DNA from: Chrysoperla carnea
Taxonomy: Eukaryota > Arthropoda > Insecta > Neuroptera > Chrysopidae
Assembly: GCF_905475395.1 (NCBI RefSeq)
Contig: NC_058342.1
Span: 15,472,640-15,536,639 of the forward strand
Length of the DNA: 64,000 nt
Direction: 5' to 3'
This document shows, piece by piece, positions 45,865 to 56,900 of this stretch (its first letter is position 1; each line of letters begins with the position of its first letter). Position numbers and translations under genes: made by a program. The notes below the pieces were generated by a model, which was not told where the DNA came from, did no database searches, and worked only from the letters and a program-made list of their open reading frames with translations.

Positions 45865-46774
45865 TCAACTCACCAAAGGGCAGAAACAGAGAGCGATAGC
45901 ATATATTGTTATTAAAATATAATAGTAAAAGATGGAAAGATTAGGGCAATGCTTAGAACAGGATAAACAAAGATGTCTCATCATATTTTAATAGTCCAAA
46001 TACAAAATGTCTCCTTCATCACATTTATATTAATTCATATTTCCAATTAAATTAAACTTAACCGGTCTATCTGGATCCCTAATTTTTAATTAATTAATAA
46101 AGTTTCATATTTCATTTATTTTTTGTCTATTTTACTTAATAAATATTACAAATAAATGTTTCATTTCAGATATTTTTTGGAGTAATTGGTTTGTTAGTTT
46201 AAAGTTTTTATTTGTCAAGTCAAGTGCGTCAAAAAATACTTCAATTAAGTCGTATTTTTTACACTTTTGAGTAAAAGAAAAACACTTGATAAATTTTTAC
46301 CTCTATGTACAAAGATTATAACGTAGTAAAGTATAGTAATGTGTAAACCTCCATATAAATGTTATAACGTAGACAGTGATAGAGTATTTCACACCTCATA
46401 AAGTTTCATGGGAAAAGCCATCCGTGATGGATATGGTTCTTTCAAGGCAGACTAATAATTACCTGATTAAATAAATTTTATATTCCTTTGATATTCAAGG
46501 AGTTAGTCTAAGATCTTTTTTACTACGATCAGTTTGATTTATTGTTCCTTCTTTGCCGAGGTGGATCTGCTCCAGGACTTTTTGGGCTGCAGCCTAGGGC
46601 CCCTCGGATACAAAGGATATTGACAATATTGTAAAAACAAAAAAGCCAAAACCGATCATAATCGTTAAACCTGAGATCAATCGCACTTCTGTTCTCGTCT
46701 AAAAAGTGACAAATTGACTTTCTTGTTGTTGGAACTGTCAACAGTCAACAGACCCCTAAATAGTATCAGCCCGG
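45865..46774. other. Intergenic, no gene seen
   Basis: AT-rich. A GC-richer patch at 46553-46610 (GCCGAGGTGGATCTGCTCCA and following) resembles a transposon terminus but is unpaired. Confidence 0.4.
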
Positions 46775-47075
46775 TGCTCCACAAATTTACGATTCGCCTC
46801 TGCTCCTTTGCTTCAACAGGTGCTTCAGATGCTCAACAGGCAACACTTCATTTGTTTCACTTGAGTGGAGATTACTCCATTCCAAGTGATGGTGTCGTTT
46901 GAATGAGATACTTTCGCATTCACACAAAATGTGTATTCCAGTTACAATGACCAGTAAGCAGCCTAATAAGTATTCCCGAATGATCTTTCCCCAGTTGCAA
47001 ACGCTCTGCAATCTTTTTCCATGAATCGTATCTTATAAGAATCTTTACATGATCTTCGCCATGAATATTTGCTCA
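46775..47075 (-). mobile_element. Non-LTR retrotransposon RNase H/zinc-knuckle tail, broken
   Basis: On the minus strand one frame has SGILIRLLTGHCNWNTHF (the LLTGH motif after RNase H). A shifted frame continues HILCECESISFKRHHHLEW and VEHLKHLLKQ, the Cys/His tail of Jockey/I-type ORF2. The frame break makes it inactive. It is a different family from the RTE-like piece next to it. Confidence 0.6.
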
Positions 47076-47320
47076 AGAGCGGTTGGACTTCTGTTCCATT
47101 CATATTTTAATTTTGGCTTTCAATTTTTATTGTGTTTTTTGACACTCCAAGAAATGGTCCTGTACCATTTAGTGGAGTATATGCAGCCGAGTAGATGTTC
47201 TTATCGATTTCTAAGCTAGATTTTTTAGTGATTCAATGCACTTCAAAACAGTTTTGTAGTTTATTTATGCATTCTAACTGTGAATATATTTTGGTTTATT
47301 GTGGTAGTTCCACTGGTTAC

Positions 47321-48130
47321 TTACGCTACAGCCCGGGATGAGATTGGCCTCTTCGACCACTCTACCCCAGTGACTCGCATCAGCTTCAGATTGTCGACAA
47401 CTTGGTCCAACCATCTGAGCCGAGGCCTACCTCTTCTTCGTGTGACGCACACTTTGGTATGCAATATTTTCTTTGACATCCTTCCTTCCTCCATTCTTTG
47501 CATATTTCCGAACCATCAGTGCCCCTGTGATTTAATGAACTTCACAATATCTTCTCCTTTAAGGATCTTCTGGATGTCTCTGTTGGTTCAGATGCGCCAT
47601 TCTTCTTCACTCAATCGGATTGCAGCTTATATCCTTCTATTGATTTTTCGTTCAAATCTTCTTATTTTCTCCTGGTCTTCTTGTATCAGGGTCCAACTTT
47701 CACTGCCATATGTTATGATGGGTATGGTAAATGATCAGTTTGATCTTTCGTGAAACTAATTTGTTCTTCAGAAGCATTAGATTTGCAAAGTATACCCTTT
47801 TCCACCCTGCAGTTTTTCTCTTATGGAAGCGCTCATTTTTCTCTCGTTGTTCACCTGTTCTCGAAGATATTTTAATCATGCTACCGCCTTATAAACTACA
47901 TCATCTATGGCTAGCTCTTCCATTATCCTCCGGTCTTTTGAGCCTGAGATCTTCATGAATACAGTCTTGCCTTCATTTATCGCCAGTCCCAATTCTGCAG
48001 CGTTCTCTCTTATCTGTCTAAAAACCAGTTCCACTGGTTGCACATTTATTTACGACATAAAATTGAGCTTGAGTATCGAGGCGTATTTACCAAGACTGAC
48101 ATTGATACCTGTTCTCGGTCGAGTTATTTC
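47321..48130 (-). mobile_element. RTE-like reverse transcriptase 3' relic
   Basis: The minus strand encodes, in broken frames, FRQIRENAAELGLAINEGKT, SGSKDRRIMEELAIDDVVYK, ITYGSESWTLIQEDQEKIRR FERKINRRI, then NMQRMEEGRMSKKIL and RRRGRPRLRWLDQVVDNLKL, ending at TAA 47321-47323. This order (RT thumb region, YGSESWT, GRPRLRWLD) is characteristic of RTE-type endonuclease/reverse transcriptases. Several stops and shifts make it a pseudogene. The catalytic YxDD region is not included. Confidence 0.85.
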
Positions 48131-49528
48131 TCAACTTTCTATACAAGAGGTAATATTCTGGTTATCACAGCGCAATTTACTCAATCAATACCTTAGAAAT
48201 TTGTTGTTCAATAGGAAAATCAACAAAATTTTTGTTGATCCAATTATTTAGAGTAAGACGAGAATATTTAGCTCATTTGACGATTAGGTAAATATTTTTC
48301 ATGATATCTTCTGAATCATTTCGTAATTAAAGGTTTTCTTACAGCACTTTAGGAGAAAGCCCTGGGTCTACTTATCCTATCGCTAAATGAATCCGATATT
48401 TTTTTTCGTGATTTTTTCAATTTTTTAAGTATCCATCAAAAAGGCCAAATGACCTGAACAAATAGACTCATAACTCCGATTTTCATAATTTAAAAAAAAA
48501 TAATCCATCCTTTTAATTTTGTGATCTGGTCACATGTAGGGGTAGAGGATACAGCCGCCCCCTAAAAAATAAATATTACTGACAAAAGTATTCAGGAGGT
48601 TTTTTTTTTGGTTCATCGAATCCAAATATAAAATCAAATTTGGGGATATATACAAAATGAGGCTAAATTAGCTAAAAATAAATATTCAAAAATTGCTGAA
48701 AATCGGTATCTAGGAATTTTTCGATGAATCCTTATATAATGTCAGTTTTAAGTTTTTTCCATAATCCTAATCCCTGTCAATCACATTTCAACCTCCTAAA
48801 AGTTTCTTATTGTGATTTTTAAGGGTTGATTATGAGAAAACATATCTGATATTACGTATGTTTCGAATACCCATACTATCTTAACTATAAAAGTTTGAAA
48901 ACTTGATTGTTTTCTGGATTGAAACTTGTTTTTTCATCTGTACCATGTAACAGAATATTAAAATAAAATTTTACAAGTCATTATTTGTCCAGGTTAAAAC
49001 TTGGTAATCGTCTTCCAATTTTGATGAATTTTTAGAATATGAAACGTGTTTCCAAAAAAAAAAAAAATTGTATAAAAAAACCTCGATAAAAAGTGATAAA
49101 ACTCGAAAAATTAATTTTTTTTCCAGGTTGAAATGTGATTTTTCGTCAAGAAAGCGTCCATAAATTACATGGTTCAATTCCAGTCTCTTTGGAACTCTTC
49201 TTCTCATGTAGCCTAACGTAGCTTTTACTGTGATCCCCTCGCTTACTATCCAGTCAAAAAGTCATTTTGTACTTTCTATTAAAAAGATTGTTATGTTTTT
49301 AAAATATTTTTTAAAGTTATAGACCTTTTGATTCAAATGCAATAGTCATACTCTTGCAAGTAATCGATTAATGAGGAATATATTTTATTCACTCAGAGCA
49401 AAAGATTCTATTTCTCTTTGAGATACCGTTTTAAGTAAAATGTTACGTAACTCAGCGTAGCTTTTGAACTAACTCCCCTCCTCTTGACCGGGCCGCGTGG
49501 TTTATGAAGAAAAGTAGAACTATTTAAA
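48131..49528. other. Intergenic AT-rich, no feature seen
   Basis: No credible protein. Contains poly-A/T runs and a few C-rich words only. Confidence 0.4.
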
Positions 49529-49989
49529 CAGTGGCGTAGCTCGTCTTGGAGGACCCTGTATCAAAATTAGTTGGGGGCCCAAATTAAACTTACATTATTT
49601 TAAATTAAATATTTTTGATTATATGTTATCACTTTCTCCTAGAAATTGTGCTAGCCAAACAATTCAAATTAAATGTATACTTTTTTATCTTTTTTTCTGC
49701 AAATTGATTAATTAAAGGATTAATTAAAGATTTTCTAAAATTTCTATAGACAATAGTGACAAGTCTGATAGCCTTTCTTGTCCCATCGAAGTCCTTACTT
49801 AATTTTTTATCAGTTTTAATTTTGAAAAACTTCTTTCGGAAAACCGGATGCATGGCTCCTTAATGGAATTAAGTATATTTTCAGAGCAATTAATTGTTTA
49901 GAACATTTTACTAATTTTTGGTTACACACGTTAGGGGCCTCTGCAACCAGGGGCCCCGTATCATTGATACGATGGTAGCTACGCCCCTG
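49529..49989. mobile_element. hAT deletion derivative, 461 bp, perfect 8-bp target duplication
   Basis: Ends CAGTGGCGTAGCT and AGCTACGCCCCTG (inverse CAGGGGCGTAGCT). The flanks are TATTTAAA on both sides (49521-49528, 49990-49997). It still encodes the C-terminal hAT dimerisation motif on the minus strand, so it derives from an autonomous hAT by internal deletion. Confidence 0.92.
49724..49846 (-). pseudogene. hAT transposase C-terminal (dimerisation) fragment
   Basis: The minus-strand frame reads RFSERSFSKLKLIKN, an in-frame stop, then VRTSMGQERLSDLSLLSIEI. This is the hAT C-terminal dimerisation motif as found in TTF-type/ZMYM1-like hAT transposases (ERSFSKLK ... MGQERLS). The frame ends at TAA 49724-49726. 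Confidence 0.85.
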
Positions 49990-50846
49990 TATTTAAATAA
50001 AAAAGGCATAATTTTTTACTATTTTATAGCCAAAAATAGGTGCAACACAGTTCTGCATAGTTACCGAAAATATTCATAATTGCATTAAAAATCAAGCAAA
50101 AGCAAATAGTCATGCTACTACAGTAACTTGTTAATTTTTGTATTATAGTAATTAATTGTTTGAAAGTTCTATGAAGTAATTAAATTATTCGTCATATTAA
50201 ATTGATTCCCCGACTATATAGCTCCCACCTATACACCCTTATAAACTTTCATCAATTGTGACTCATCCTCATGTCAGTTATTTTCCCCATGGCAAGTTAC
50301 ATTGTACCTGTATATGGGAGCTATGTGGCGTTCACATAATAATTTTTATGTAATAAAATATTCATTGATTGAACAAGGACAAAATCATTGAATGTTGTAT
50401 ATACATACATATTGTACTAAATAAAGATGTAATCTTGTTTTATTAGGAATGTTAAACAGAGAAAGTAAATTCAAAACCTGTAAAGTACAGGGTAGTCCAA
50501 ATCAATTTTTATTTAATTTTTATACCAAAAGTGTTCAAATATTTAAACTTTTTACGATTTATGAATTCTTAATTTTCATAAATGAATCACGAATTTAATT
50601 TTTTTTAAACTTTTAAGTAAATATATTAGTAGAAAATAGTATTACATTATGTCAGGAATCAAAGTCCAGTTTTTCTCTAAACTCAAATATCGAAATATCG
50701 AAACGAAGTGTCTATTACCACCCGCCACGGATATTAGTGCTTATATAATTTATATAACTAATATATAGTATATCCGTGCCTATACAATCAGATGCCAATA
50801 TTTGGGGATAAACAGCTAGATTCACGAGTTGAGAATTTTTTCTCGC

Positions 50847-51132
50847 GTGGTCTCACCATGTGATTTTGGCTCTTGCGTTCAGTCTGTGGTGGAGTCCACT
50901 TTGTGATCGTCAAAGGCACGGATATCCATGGCGGATGGAAATGGCAGCACTCATATCGAAAATAATATTTTAAGCAATTTCAGTTGCAAACAGTGGTCTC
51001 ACCATGTGATTTTGGCTCTTGCGTTCAGTCTGTGGTGGAGTCCACTTTGTGATCGTCAAAGGCACGGATATCCATGGCGGATGGAAATAGCAGCACTCAT
51101 ATCGAAAATAATATTTTAAGCAATTTCAGTTG
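50847..51132. repeat. Tandem duplication, 146-bp unit, two copies
   Basis: The units start at 50847 and 50993, each GTGGTCTCACCATGTGATTT ... ATCCATGGCGGATGGAAAT ... CAATTTCAGTTG. I find one difference (GGCAGC against AGCAGC), so the duplication is recent. No coding function seen. Confidence 0.95.
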
Positions 51133-51139
51133 TAATTTG

Positions 51140-52356
51140 AGTCTGTAAAAGAAATTTTAATGATGAAAACAGCTAGATATTTCAAAAGGAAACACATATT
51201 TTGATGGCCTTAAATCATTAGTTATTGGCCTTGAATCATTAGTTAAATCATTAGTCATATTTTCCCAAAAATATATATCATACACAGTCATATTTAAGAT
51301 GAAGCCACTCTCATATTTTTGTTATTTATAAGAATATCGATTTGAAATTTTGCAGTCATACAGGGTGATGGGTCACAATTTATAAGATGCTTAACCAGAT
51401 ATGGTTATCGAAAAAAAACTAGTAGACAAAGTTGCTTAGATTATTTTTTTATACTCATATACCGATTTTCATGACAAATTCGCATTTAAAATTTTTTATT
51501 TCAAAACTAGTTTTTTCGACGTTTTTATGGCTTTGAACTTCAATACTGTTTCCACAAATAGAAATTGAAAATTGGTATGTAGCTTGCCTTAGTATCAAGG
51601 ATTTGCTTTTTGGCGATATAAAATTCCTAGCCTATCTTAATCTTTTTTAACATCAAAATATTAGTTTTTTTCGCGATTTTTATGACTTTGAACATCTGTA
51701 AAGCCTCTTCAAATTAAACTAAAAGATTGAAATCAGAATACATGTTGGCTAATGTCAAATATGTGACATAGAGTGTCGGTTTTTATGGTTTTGAATATGT
51801 GTACAGAATCTCAATTCAAGCGAGACGATTGAAAGTTGGTAAACAAGTTTTGTTAGTCTCAATAATGTGACTTTTCAATCAGAAAAAAAAAGTGTTTTTT
51901 ACAACCCCCCCCCTTACTGATGTTTTATGCATTTCAAAACTGGAAAAGACATAATCATTTTTCAATAAAATGCATCTTTTAATAATAAGTATACAATATC
52001 TCACCCAATTTATGTAAGTTTATTAATCTCAATATATGCAAGATATTTGAACAATTAACTTTATTCACTCGTTTAACGTTTTTGTAAAACAAAAACTATA
52101 TATAACAATAGTATGCCATTCGTGTCTTCAATACATGAAAAATTATACAGGTGAACGAGGATCATCTGTGTGACCCTTGCCCTTTCGTGCTAATTCTCTG
52201 ATCCGAAGTATCAGAGGTCGTTAATTCGCTACCTGTTAAAAATGTTTACAGTTATTCAATATTATTTAAATTTCAAAGATAAATACTAATCATCTCTGTT
52301 ACTAAAAAATGCCATCGTAGCAATCTTTACTAACAATGAATGTAAAATTCAATTAA
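51140..52356. other. Intergenic AT-rich, no gene
   Basis: Contains loosely repeated TTTTATGACTTTGAAC-like words (51520, 51680, 51780) and a C-run near 51905, but no ORF I can name. Confidence 0.4.
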
Positions 52357-53513
52357 GGATGTACGAGTACCAAAGCAATTTTAAATAAAAGCTTGTTTTT
52401 TAATATGTAGTTAGGACTAAATCTTAATCAATTCTGAAATTTCTAGGAGGGGGGGGGGTTGTTCGATTATTTAAATAAATAAATGACTTCAAAAGTAGGC
52501 ATATTTAACATTGGTCTTATGGGGAAACGGTAGATGATGAGTTTTCATAGATTTCTCCAAAACTAGTTGATGGAAATTAAAAAAAAAAAAGAAGTGAAAA
52601 CAAACAATTGACTGAGTTAATTGTTGAAATACCATGCATAGACAGTGTTGATTACTCTATCACATTACACATACATACATGTCACACATACATAACTGAT
52701 ACTCCCATATCATACATACTATACAATTTACGTCTAATTTGCTCCCTCACTAGTAAACAGTGATGCTTACGAAAAAATTTTTCAAACAAAAGTTGGTTAT
52801 TTTTTATAAGGACTATTTTTTATATTTAAACTTTTGTTCTATCTCTAACGGTTTACAAGATGGGTCCCACGGACTCAAGACCCAATTGACCTATGTTGCT
52901 CATTTACGAACTCGACCTCACTTTTTACGTTCTGAGTACGCTGTAAAAATTTCTGCTTGATATCTTTTTTCGTTTTTGAGTTATCGTGTTGACGGACAGG
53001 CGGACAGACAGTCAGAGGGTCAGACAACCGGAAATGGACTAATTAGATGATTCTATGATCATCTATACCAAAATTTTGTGCGTAGCATCAATATTTTTAA
53101 GCGTTACAAACTTGGGACTAAAGTTAGTATACCTTGCATATTATATATATGCATGGTATAAAAACTATTTAAATTAAAGTTAAACCCTTAATAAATTATT
53201 GAAAACAAAAAAAAACCCGTTGTGTCCGACTAATTAAGGATGTATGAGCACGGTAGTGAGGACACAAATTTAAAAAATATATTTTTTCGAAAAAAAAATA
53301 TAAGACGAAAAGTAAGAATAAAATTTTTCGATATCTGGAGTAATTTCCAAAATATTTAATTATTCAGCTTTCGATATGTCGAAAATCAAGGCAGATATAG
53401 AAAAATTTTCTTCTTATTTTTCGTCTACATTCATGAAAACATCCATGTTGAAAATAAGGTACTAATAATTTCAACCCTAAATCTAAAATTGCCTTGGTAC
53501 TGCTCGTACTACC
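52357..53513. mobile_element. TTAA MITE family M, copy 2, carrying repeat A
   Basis: Flanked by TTAA (52353-52356, 53514-53517). Ends GGATGTACGAGTACCAAAGC and the inverse of GGTAGTACGAGCAGTACCAA. Removing 52591-53163 leaves about 580 bp that aligns in reverse with 13623-14168. Confidence 0.8.
52591..53163 (+). repeat. Repeat A, copy 7 (full length)
   Basis: The most complete copy, 573 bp, from AAGTGAAAACAAACAATTG to ATATGCATGGTAT. The uninterrupted family M copy at 13623-14168 reads straight through the insertion point within an A/T run (about 14015-14035), which defines the ends. Confidence 0.85.
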
Positions 53514-53861
53514 TTAAACAAATATGAAAAATTTTATGAATGTATAAATGTGGTGGTAATTTTAATCAAAGTTGATGAAACTCTGTGTAAGCAAATATAA
53601 ACCTACATATAATTTGAACAGCCCTGTGTAAAGTCAAAAAAAGGCTGGTTATGACGTTGACTGTTTACGAAATATGAAGGAATCACCTTTGGACTGAGTC
53701 CATAGTTTAATATATTTATTTATACATTGGCTCTATGCAAAAATTTTTCATTTATTATTTTATAGTGGTTCGGTTGAGTTATTAAATTCTAGTCAAAATT
53801 TTTAATTATTCTTTTTTTTTTTGTTAATTAACTAGAATTTTTATTTAAAAACAAGTTCAAA

Positions 53862-53929
53862 ATGTTGCGAGTTGGTCGTTTTGTTGTAAAGTTAGAATCA
53901 TCACAAAAATCTTTACAACTTTCATCAAG
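53862..53929 (+). CDS. Acadvl: ACADVL coding exon 1 (presequence)
   Basis: Residues 1-22 plus two bases of codon 23. Donor GTAAAA, an off-consensus but plausible site; intron only 73 bp. Confidence 0.88.
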
Positions 53930-56900
53930 GTAAAATGAAATTTTTGTCTAGAAATCCATAATTTTGTTTTTTTTTTTCAAAATTTCTTTTATTCGTTTAA
54001 AGATGTTTGGCTACAGCTGCTCAAACAAAACCCAAAGAGGATGCCCAAAAAGTTGAGAACCAATCTTTTACAATGAACATATTTCGTGGACAAATTCAAA
54101 CAAATCAAATATTCCCGTATGCAAATGTTTTGAACGAGGAGCAAAAGGAAACGTTGCAAATGTTGGTTGATCCAGTTTATAAATTTTTCGAGGTAAGCTT
54201 TTTATTGTCATATTTTTTTTTATGATATGGCCTACTCAGATAAGTTTTAATCATTTTATTGTCATAAGGAAATGAGATAATTTCAAAATATTTCAATGAT
54301 TTATCAAAAGAAAAGAATTTTAATTCATAACCCTGAAATAGTTTTATTAGTTATAGTCATGAAATTAGTGATTTTGAAGTATGTTATATACACTAGTTTT
54401 CATCCAGGATGTTGGAAAATTGGAAAATTATCTTTTTTTATTAAAATTATTTTACTGTATTATATTTGTGAGAAGAAAATGTTCAACGTGTAACCCAAAT
54501 TTTTTATTTCGAACATAATAAACGTTTTTGAAAAATAGCCAAATATTTTAAATTCTTATGAAAATATATATTAAATCAATTTAATTCAATCATTTAAGGT
54601 AGTTGCGGTGCAAAATAAAGTGTTTAAAAATGAAGTGTCAATTTTGTCATTTAGTTTAGATTATTATCTGTCAAAGATGATTTTTTGACACGTAGCGTAT
54701 AATTAAAATATAAAAGTGAAAATAAACAATTGACTGAATTAATTGTTGAAATATCCTGTATAGTCAAAATTCTAGAATTATTATATCCTGTATGTATAAA
54801 ATATATATCAAGGTATACTAATTTTAGTACCATGTTTGTAACGATACAACAAAATTTGGGTATAGATGTTCATAAAATCACCTAATTAGTTTATTTCCAT
54901 TTGTTCGTACGTCTATCCGTCCGCCCGTCAGCACGGTAACTCAAAAACGAAAAGAGATATCAAACTGACATTTGTATTACGTGCTTAGGACGTTAAAGTG
55001 AGTTTGAGTTCGTAAATTAGCAACATAGGTCTTTTAAGCCATAAGATATAATAAAAGTTTAAATGTAAGAAACGTTGCTTACAAAAAAATAAACAACTTT
55101 TGTTTAAAACATTTTTTCGTAAACATCCTTGTTTATCTGTGAGAGCGAAAGTTAGGACAATACTTTGATGTAAATTTTCTAAAAAACTAGTAAAAATAGG
55201 TAGTTGAAAATTTGCAGGTAGTTTCAACTAGTGGTTTTACCCTTATCTAATATTTGCCGTTATAATTCTAATGTATGGGATTATGTCATTCGAGTGATTG
55301 GGATAAATGGCGATTTTTTAAACATGAAAAAAATAACACAGGAAAAATGCAAACTCGGTGTATAAAATATAAGTTTTGGAACACCGTAAAGAGCAAAATG
55401 TTTGTCCTTGACGTTTCTAAGATGTTACATAAGAGCGTTTTGTTATTTAATACGAACAAAATTTTGGTATAGGTGGTCATAAAATCACCTAATTACTCCA
55501 TTTGCGTTTGTCCGTCTGTCAGTCCGTCATCACGATAACTCAAAAACGAAAAGAGATATCAAGTTGAAATTTTCATAGCGTCCTCAGGACGTAAAAAGTG
55601 AATTTGAGTTCGTAAATATGTCCATTGGGTCTTGGATCCGTAGGACCCATCTTGTAAACCGTTAGAGAAAAAACAAAAATTGCTTATAAAAAAATAATCA
55701 ACTTTTGTTTGAAACATTTTTTCGTAAATATCATTGTTCTCACATGAGGGTTCAAATTAGGACAAAATTTTCGTGGCCATTATTTAAAAAACTATAACAA
55801 ACACAAAATTGTCTGTCTGTCATCATGATAGCTAAAAAAGGAAAAGACCCATCTTATAAACCGTTAGAAAGTTTAAATATGAAGAAAAGTTCCTTATAAA
55901 AAAATAAACAACTTTTGTTTGAAACATTTTTTCGTAAACATTATTTAATATTTTTTAACCGTGAGGGAGAAAGTTATGACAAACTATAAGGTCAAGACTA
56001 ACTATACAGGTTATTTCAACAATTGACTTTTTTTCTCTTGTTTTATTCAAGTTTTTTTAAATTGATGTACGGAAAATGTTGAAAATTGTTCATACTTAAG
56101 ATGGTTTAAATTATTATTTTCAATTTCAGGAAGTAAATGATCCAGCCAAAAATGATTCTCTTGCGCAAGTTGCTGAAGAATCAATGAAAGGTTGTTGGGA
56201 CTTGGGATTATTTGGATTACAAGTACCACAAGATTTGGGTGGTCTTGGTTTAAACAACACTCAATATGCACGACTTGTAGAAATTGTTGGCGCTAATGAC
56301 TTGGGTGTTGGTATCACTTTAGGTGCTCATCAATCAATTGGATTCAAGGGTATCTTATTGTTTGGTACTCCAGAACAAAAAGCCAAATATTTACCACGTG
56401 TTACATCCGGTGAATTCGCTGCATTTTGTTTAACCGAACCCTCATCGGGATCTGATGCTGGCTCAATTAAGTAAGTTTTATTTTATGAATTAAAATTTAT
56501 CAATTCACTGACTAATATCAATGTTTGGATGTTGGAGAGGTATCTCAATAGTCCGGGCAAATTAGGAATTTGTAATTAGTTGATTTTCGTTAAATTGTAG
56601 GTTTTTATTTTTTTTAAGGATTTTCGAGACCTGTACTCTTACAGCATTTTAATTTATACACTTTAAACTAGAAAGTTGATAAGAAAAAAACTAACAATTT
56701 CGTTTAAAACCTTTTTTTCGAAAAACGTTAGATTTCGGAGGAAATGCGACTTAAAAATGTGTCTTCATAGCATTTAATCGAAAGAAAACACGCTAGCTGC
56801 AGAAAAATGCTTCAGCCAAAAGTTGTCAAGGACAATAGAGGTTTGGATGTGTCCATGACTTTGACCTACAATTCTATTTTTAAGGACGATAAAGGCCATT

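Noticed and set aside
46529..46741. 70-aa minus-strand ORF with GALGCSPKSPGADPP
   Set aside because: The proline/glycine part comes from a GC-rich patch that looks like a transposon end; no domain and no neighbours support a gene.
47280..47753. 157-aa plus-strand ORF
   Set aside because: It is the antisense of the RTE-like reverse transcriptase relic, whose minus-strand frames carry recognisable motifs.
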